A DNA stretch of 61,155 nt from a virus. A model generated the notes under the pieces. That model was not told where the DNA came from, did no database searches, and saw only the letters and a program-made list of their open reading frames with translations. Positions within the stretch are counted from its first letter, which is position 1, and every line of letters starts with the position of its first letter. Positions 57,600-61,155 of the stretch are shown here, in pieces. The DNA is taken from positions 1-61,155 of the IMG/VR virus record IMGVR_UViG_3300043395_003109; one strand, given 5' to 3'. Both the position numbers and the translations under genes were made by a program.

Positions 57600-58601
57600 A
57601 TGTTTGAATATTTTTATAACGAAATTTTAAGAAAAACTGTAATTGCTTTTGGATCATTATTCAATGAAATAAGTATCAAGCATACTAATAACTCTAATCA
57701 AACCGTTAGCGTTGTTAAGATTCCTCTTGCATATGGACCAACACAAAAGTTTCTTGCAAGATTAAATCAATCTCCAAATCTAAACAAACCAGTTCAAATT
57801 ACATTACCAAGAATGTCATTTGAATTTACTGGTTTAACTTATGATCCATCAAGAAAGTCAACAACTACTCAATATTTTACTACCAAGTCTGCAGTGGACG
57901 GGACAGAAACTAAAAAGGCATATCTCCCTGTCCCATACAATATGCAGTTTGAACTTAGTATTATGTCAAAATTGAACGACGATGCTCTTCAAATTGTGGA
58001 GCAAATTCTTCCATATTTTCAACCAGCATATACAATGACTGTAGATTTAGTTGATACTATTAATGAAAGGAGAGACATTCCCGTAATTCTTGAAAATATT
58101 ACAATGCAGGATGATTATGAAGGTGATTTTACTACAAGAAGAGTATTAATTTATACATTGAGATTTACCGCTAAGACTTATATTTTTGGCCCTATTTCTT
58201 CCGCATCGAAAGATATTATCAAAAAAGCAACTGTTGGATATATTGCTGGGGATCTTGCTTCATCACCAACTAGAGAGATTGTATATTCAGCAGAAACAAG
58301 AGCAATTCAAAATTACACCGGTATTATTGTCACTAATCTGACCAATGACATATCAACTACAGACACTTTAATTACTGTAAATGATGCAAGCACAATTTCT
58401 ACAAACACATACCTCGATTTGGAGGGTGAAGAAATTTATGTAATTTCAAAGTCAGAAAATGTTCTTAAAGTTGAAAGAGGTAAAGATAATACAAATATTA
58501 CTTCTCACTTAGCAGGTTCTCCAATAAAATCAATAACTGCGGCAGATGATGCACTTATTGAAGAAGGTGACGATTTTGGGTTTAGTGGATCTTATAGTTA
58601 A
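57600..58601 (+). CDS. 15: gp15-like tail sheath terminator, 333 aa
   Basis: Ring protein that caps the tail and joins it to the neck. MFEYFYNEILRKTVIAFGSL, VVKIPLAYGPTQKFLARLNQ, NMQFELSIMSKLNDDALQIV and EQILPYFQPAYTMTV align by eye with T4 gp15 (272 aa). The extra C-terminus (residues about 255-320) is an 'L-E-G-E-E-I-Y-V-I-S ... V-E-R-G' module also found in the two giant structural proteins. Confidence 0.92.
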   Translation: MFEYFYNEILRKTVIAFGSLFNEISIKHTNNSNQTVSVVKIPLAYGPTQKFLARLNQSPNLNKPVQITLPRMSFEFTGLTYDPSRKSTTTQYFTTKSAVDGTETKKAYLPVPYNMQFELSIMSKLNDDALQIVEQILPYFQPAYTMTVDLVDTINERRDIPVILENITMQDDYEGDFTTRRVLIYTLRFTAKTYIFGPISSASKDIIKKATVGYIAGDLASSPTREIVYSAETRAIQNYTGIIVTNLTNDISTTDTLITVNDASTISTNTYLDLEGEEIYVISKSENVLKVERGKDNTNITSHLAGSPIKSITAADDALIEEGDDFGFSGSYS

Positions 58602-58603
58602 TT

Positions 58604-59035
58604 ATGAAAATGACAAAAAAGTTTGATAAACTCAACGAAACCTTCAATGTCGATGGAGAAATAGTTCCTATCGAATCAGAGGCAGTTATTGAAAAAATTG
58701 AAAAAATATCAACAGTAGTTGATGATATTAAAAAAGATTATGATTATACTAGAGGTAATTTATATTCACTTATAGAAAAAGGTCAAGAAGCAATTAATGG
58801 AATTCTTGAACTTGCACAAGAAAGTGAGATGCCTCGTGCTTATGAAGTTGCAGGACAATTGATTAAGAACGTCGCTGATGCGACTGATAAATTAATGGAT
58901 CTTCAAAAGAAACTCAAAGATATTGAAGAAGAGAAGCAAAAAGGTCCGACAACAGTAAATAATGCACTATTTGTTGGTTCCACAGCAGAATTAGCAAAAC
59001 TACTAAAACAACAAACAGAAAATGAAAACGTTTAA
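58604..59035 (+). CDS. 16: gp16-like small terminase subunit, 143 aa
   Basis: Regulator of DNA packaging that pairs with large terminase gp17. The central coiled coil (YDYTRGNLYSLIEKGQEAIN, AGQLIKNVADATDKLMDLQK) and the C-terminal NALFVGSTAELAKLLKQ match T4 gp16 (164 aa; there VFMGSPTELM). gp17 is not in the window; two extra genes lie downstream first. Overlaps the next gene by 14 bases. Confidence 0.92.
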   Translation: MKMTKKFDKLNETFNVDGEIVPIESEAVIEKIEKISTVVDDIKKDYDYTRGNLYSLIEKGQEAINGILELAQESEMPRAYEVAGQLIKNVADATDKLMDLQKKLKDIEEEKQKGPTTVNNALFVGSTAELAKLLKQQTENENV

Positions 59036-59177
59036 ACAGTTTCAAGAAGACTGGAGTAATAAATATAAAAAGAGTATTGATTGCTCAAATCCGAAAGGAT
59101 TCTCTCAACGTGCTCATTGTGCAGCGAGAAGAAAAAGAGCAAAAGGTGAGCAGACTAAATCAAAACCAGTTGAATAA
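59022..59177 (+). CDS. Small basic Cys protein with CTS-like start, 51 aa
   Basis: MKTFKQFQEDWSNKYKKSID starts like T4 capsid-targeting sequences (MKTYQEFIAEA). The rest reads CSNPKGFSQRAHCAARRKRA, with two Cys and many basic residues; I recall this 'CSNPKGFSQ(R/K)AHC' unit from short cyanophage proteins and as a module in larger ones. It is translated with gp16 (overlap) and followed by TAATG of the next gene. Internal head protein is an inference. Confidence 0.7.
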   Translation: MKTFKQFQEDWSNKYKKSIDCSNPKGFSQRAHCAARRKRAKGEQTKSKPVE

Positions 59178-61155
59178 TGCCCAAGATCAAGTCACATAAA
59201 ACAGTTGAGCAAATTGCAAAGAAGCATCGTCTTGATGTTTCTTTCATACAGAAGCAACTTGATATGGGCGAACCCATTGAACACGAGCATACAAAAGATC
59301 ATGAACTTGCAATGGATATTGCACTTCAACATCTGGATGAAATTCCAGATTATTATACTCGTTTGAAAAAAATGGAAGCAGATGCTAAAAAGCATCATAA
59401 AAAGTTTAAAGATGTAAAAGAAGATGTTGATGGTGTTGATGATATGGATTCTCCAATCCAATATCATAACGCACATTCTGTACATTTAGAATTTGATAAA
59501 AGATACTGTCCAAAGTGTAAAAAAGTTCAGTTAAGAAGTGAATGTAAATATGGTCCAACTTGTTGGGATATATACTCAATTCCTGCAAAGTTAAAAGAAG
59601 AAACTAAATCTGGAGATGAAGGTCTTCATGACTGGTTTGGAAAATCAAAATCATCTGACGGTAAAAAAGGGTGGGTTCAACTTGGTGGTAAATGGTCAGG
59701 TAAACCATGTGCTCGTCAACCTGGACAAACTTCAACACCAAAGTGCGGAAGTTCTAAAATAAAAAGAGATTTAAGTGCTAAAGAAGAGGAAGCAGCAAGA
59801 CGTAGAAAAAATATTCAAGATCCAAATCAACCACAAAAAACTGGTGCAGCAAAACCAACAAACGTTAGAACTGAAGAAATGGACTTACAAGAAGTAAAAG
59901 ACAAACCAGGTAAAGGTAGTGGTAAAAAAGACGCCTGTTACCATAAAGTAAAGTCTAGGTATGATGTTTGGCCAAGTGCATATGCATCAGGAGCACTTGT
60001 CAAGTGTCGTAAAGTTGGTGCTGCAAACTGGGGAACAAAATCGGAGGAAACTATGCACGAAGAAGAAAGATATTGTCCTTTATGTGATAAAAGAGAAACA
60101 AGATCTGAATGCTCTTACGGAGGAAAAGCATGGGATAAAGTTTCCGTAAAAGATGAAGAATATTCAATGGCAAGATCGGAACTTAAAACGATTGAAGATG
60201 CAGTAAAGAGACTTAAAGCAAAAGTTGGTAAAGGAGAAGGTGATATAGAAGCATGGGTACAATCAAAGATTACCAAAGCAGCGGATTATATCGATACTGC
60301 AGCAGATTATATTGCAAGTGGTGAAATGGAAGAATCTGTTGGGTTTGAGATTGACCCATCAGCACATAAAATTGCAAGAAAAAGAGAAAAAATTAGAACT
60401 TTAGTTTCTAAAGGAATAGGTGGAGAAAAAGATGTTGCATCTAAAAAGTTAGGTGCAACTACAGAACTACCAAAAATCAAAGAAGAAAAATTAGTTGATA
60501 AAATTTTAGATGATGCTTTATCCGAAAAGTGTTGGCCTGGTTATAAAAAGAAAGGTATGAAAACTATGTTTGGAAAAAGATATCCAAACTGTGTAAAAGT
60601 CGAAGATGTTACCATTGAAGACGCTGATGGTAATACTTTTGCAGAAGTAGTTGATTTAATCAAACCAGAACCAATTAAAGGATTTAAGTCTCAAGTAGAT
60701 GAAGCAACAAGACTTCAAGCACAAACAGGTAACGTTGTTGCAGTAACTCTTTCCTGGAGAGGAAAATATTATTCTATGAAGGTGTTCTTTCCTCAAGTAA
60801 AGACTCCCACAAGAAAAGAAATAAACGATGAACTTCAAAAAGTTTATCCAGGATCAATGGTTGTTTATCATTCAGTATCAGAAATTCAACCAGGCCAACC
60901 ACTTATTCAAGCATTTGGACCTCAAGGAGGAAGTGTAGCAAAACCAGGACCAAATAAAAATTATGTAAAACCAATGGGAGAAGAAGTTGAGATTGATGAA
61001 GATTGGCAAAAAGTCAATCGTCAAGATAAAACTGCAGGATTAAGCAAGGCTGCTGTTGCTGCTTATCGTAGAGAAAATCCGGGTTCAAAACTTCAGACTG
61101 CAGTTACTGAAAAAAACCCAGAAGGTAAAAGAGCAAAGCGTCGTGCATCTTTTTG
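59177..61155 (+). CDS. Mosaic multi-domain protein, at least 659 aa, partial at window end
   Basis: Open from ATG 59177 to the window edge. Modules in order: DUF5661-like start (VEQIAKKHRLDVSFIQKQLD, HTKDHELAMDIALQHLDEIP); zinc-ribbon 1 (RYCPKCKKVQLRSECKYGP, about 112-130); DUF5872-like basic part (KPCARQPGQTSTPKCGSSKI); DACYHKVKSRYDVWPSAYAS block (about 255-290); zinc-ribbon 2 (RYCPLCDKRETRSECSYGG); CWPGYKKKGMKTMFGKRYPN; a KVFFPQVKTPTRKEINDELQ domain; and GLSKAAVAAYRRENPGSKLQ. These units recur in unrelated combinations in marine phage proteins. It separates small terminase from the expected gp17, or is fused to it downstream. Confidence 0.75.
   Translation, partial: MPKIKSHKTVEQIAKKHRLDVSFIQKQLDMGEPIEHEHTKDHELAMDIALQHLDEIPDYYTRLKKMEADAKKHHKKFKDVKEDVDGVDDMDSPIQYHNAHSVHLEFDKRYCPKCKKVQLRSECKYGPTCWDIYSIPAKLKEETKSGDEGLHDWFGKSKSSDGKKGWVQLGGKWSGKPCARQPGQTSTPKCGSSKIKRDLSAKEEEAARRRKNIQDPNQPQKTGAAKPTNVRTEEMDLQEVKDKPGKGSGKKDACYHKVKSRYDVWPSAYASGALVKCRKVGAANWGTKSEETMHEEERYCPLCDKRETRSECSYGGKAWDKVSVKDEEYSMARSELKTIEDAVKRLKAKVGKGEGDIEAWVQSKITKAADYIDTAADYIASGEMEESVGFEIDPSAHKIARKREKIRTLVSKGIGGEKDVASKKLGATTELPKIKEEKLVDKILDDALSEKCWPGYKKKGMKTMFGKRYPNCVKVEDVTIEDADGNTFAEVVDLIKPEPIKGFKSQVDEATRLQAQTGNVVAVTLSWRGKYYSMKVFFPQVKTPTRKEINDELQKVYPGSMVVYHSVSEIQPGQPLIQAFGPQGGSVAKPGPNKNYVKPMGEEVEIDEDWQKVNRQDKTAGLSKAAVAAYRRENPGSKLQTAVTEKNPEGKRAKRRASF

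Noticed and set aside
1-61155. tRNA genes and CRISPR arrays
   Set aside because: No cloverleaf-like segment with a GTTCGANTC-type loop and no regularly spaced direct repeats with spacers were seen; a tRNA scan was not possible.

Overview
The window is a stretch of a T4-like myovirus genome, most probably a marine cyanophage (Kyanoviridae type, host Synechococcus or Prochlorococcus). The evidence is a run of T4-type morphogenesis genes in canonical order: gp25, gp6, gp8, gp13, gp14, gp15 and gp16. Structural proteins typical of cyanophages lie among them: a giant YHYH-motif protein and a DUF4815-type protein. There are also many tiny, tightly overlapping genes, low-GC DNA and T4-style late promoters (TATAAATA). 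All supported genes are on the + strand. I saw no tRNA, CRISPR array, insertion sequence or photosynthesis gene.

Layout. (1) 1-5.7 kb: a chain of about 25 very small, mostly unrecognised genes whose stops and starts overlap, many sharing the start octamer ATGACTGA; one resembles the C-terminal half of TacA/DUF1778 antitoxins. (2) 5.7-8.1 kb: a GIY-YIG homing endonuclease behind a large hairpin and a late promoter, then small genes including an AbrB-like protein. (3) 8.1-10 kb: a 611-aa late ORFan between a terminator and a sigma70-like promoter. (4) 10.2-14.2 kb: an apparent operon with promoter and terminator coding for an SF2 DEAH helicase, a putative PD-(D/E)XK nuclease, a small protein, a D12-class adenine methylase and a ParB-like protein. 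This restriction-modification-like cassette is the best candidate for an undescribed system. (5) 14.2-28.9 kb: many small accessory genes in short transcription units, several headed by copies of one promoter/leader repeat. Embedded in this stretch are a ligase-like nucleotidyltransferase, an NPPF methyltransferase-like protein, and two late-promoted basic proteins with motifs like T4 capsid-targeting sequences. (6) 29-31.2 kb: a glycosyltransferase and conserved small genes. (7) 31.2-59 kb: baseplate, neck, tail-terminator and small-terminase genes, including proteins of 3,988 and 2,613 aa. (8) 59-61.1 kb: a third small protein with a capsid-targeting-like start, then a mosaic multi-domain gene that runs off the window.

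How it fits together: the left half looks like early/middle takeover and accessory functions, driven by sigma70-like promoters and translational coupling. The right half is the late structural module. Late promoters also fire single accessory genes (611-aa ORFan, homing endonuclease, capsid-targeted proteins), which suggests that some accessory products are packaged or act late. Functions of most small genes are not recognisable from sequence alone. Statements that a protein is conserved in cyanophages come from memory and were not searched.
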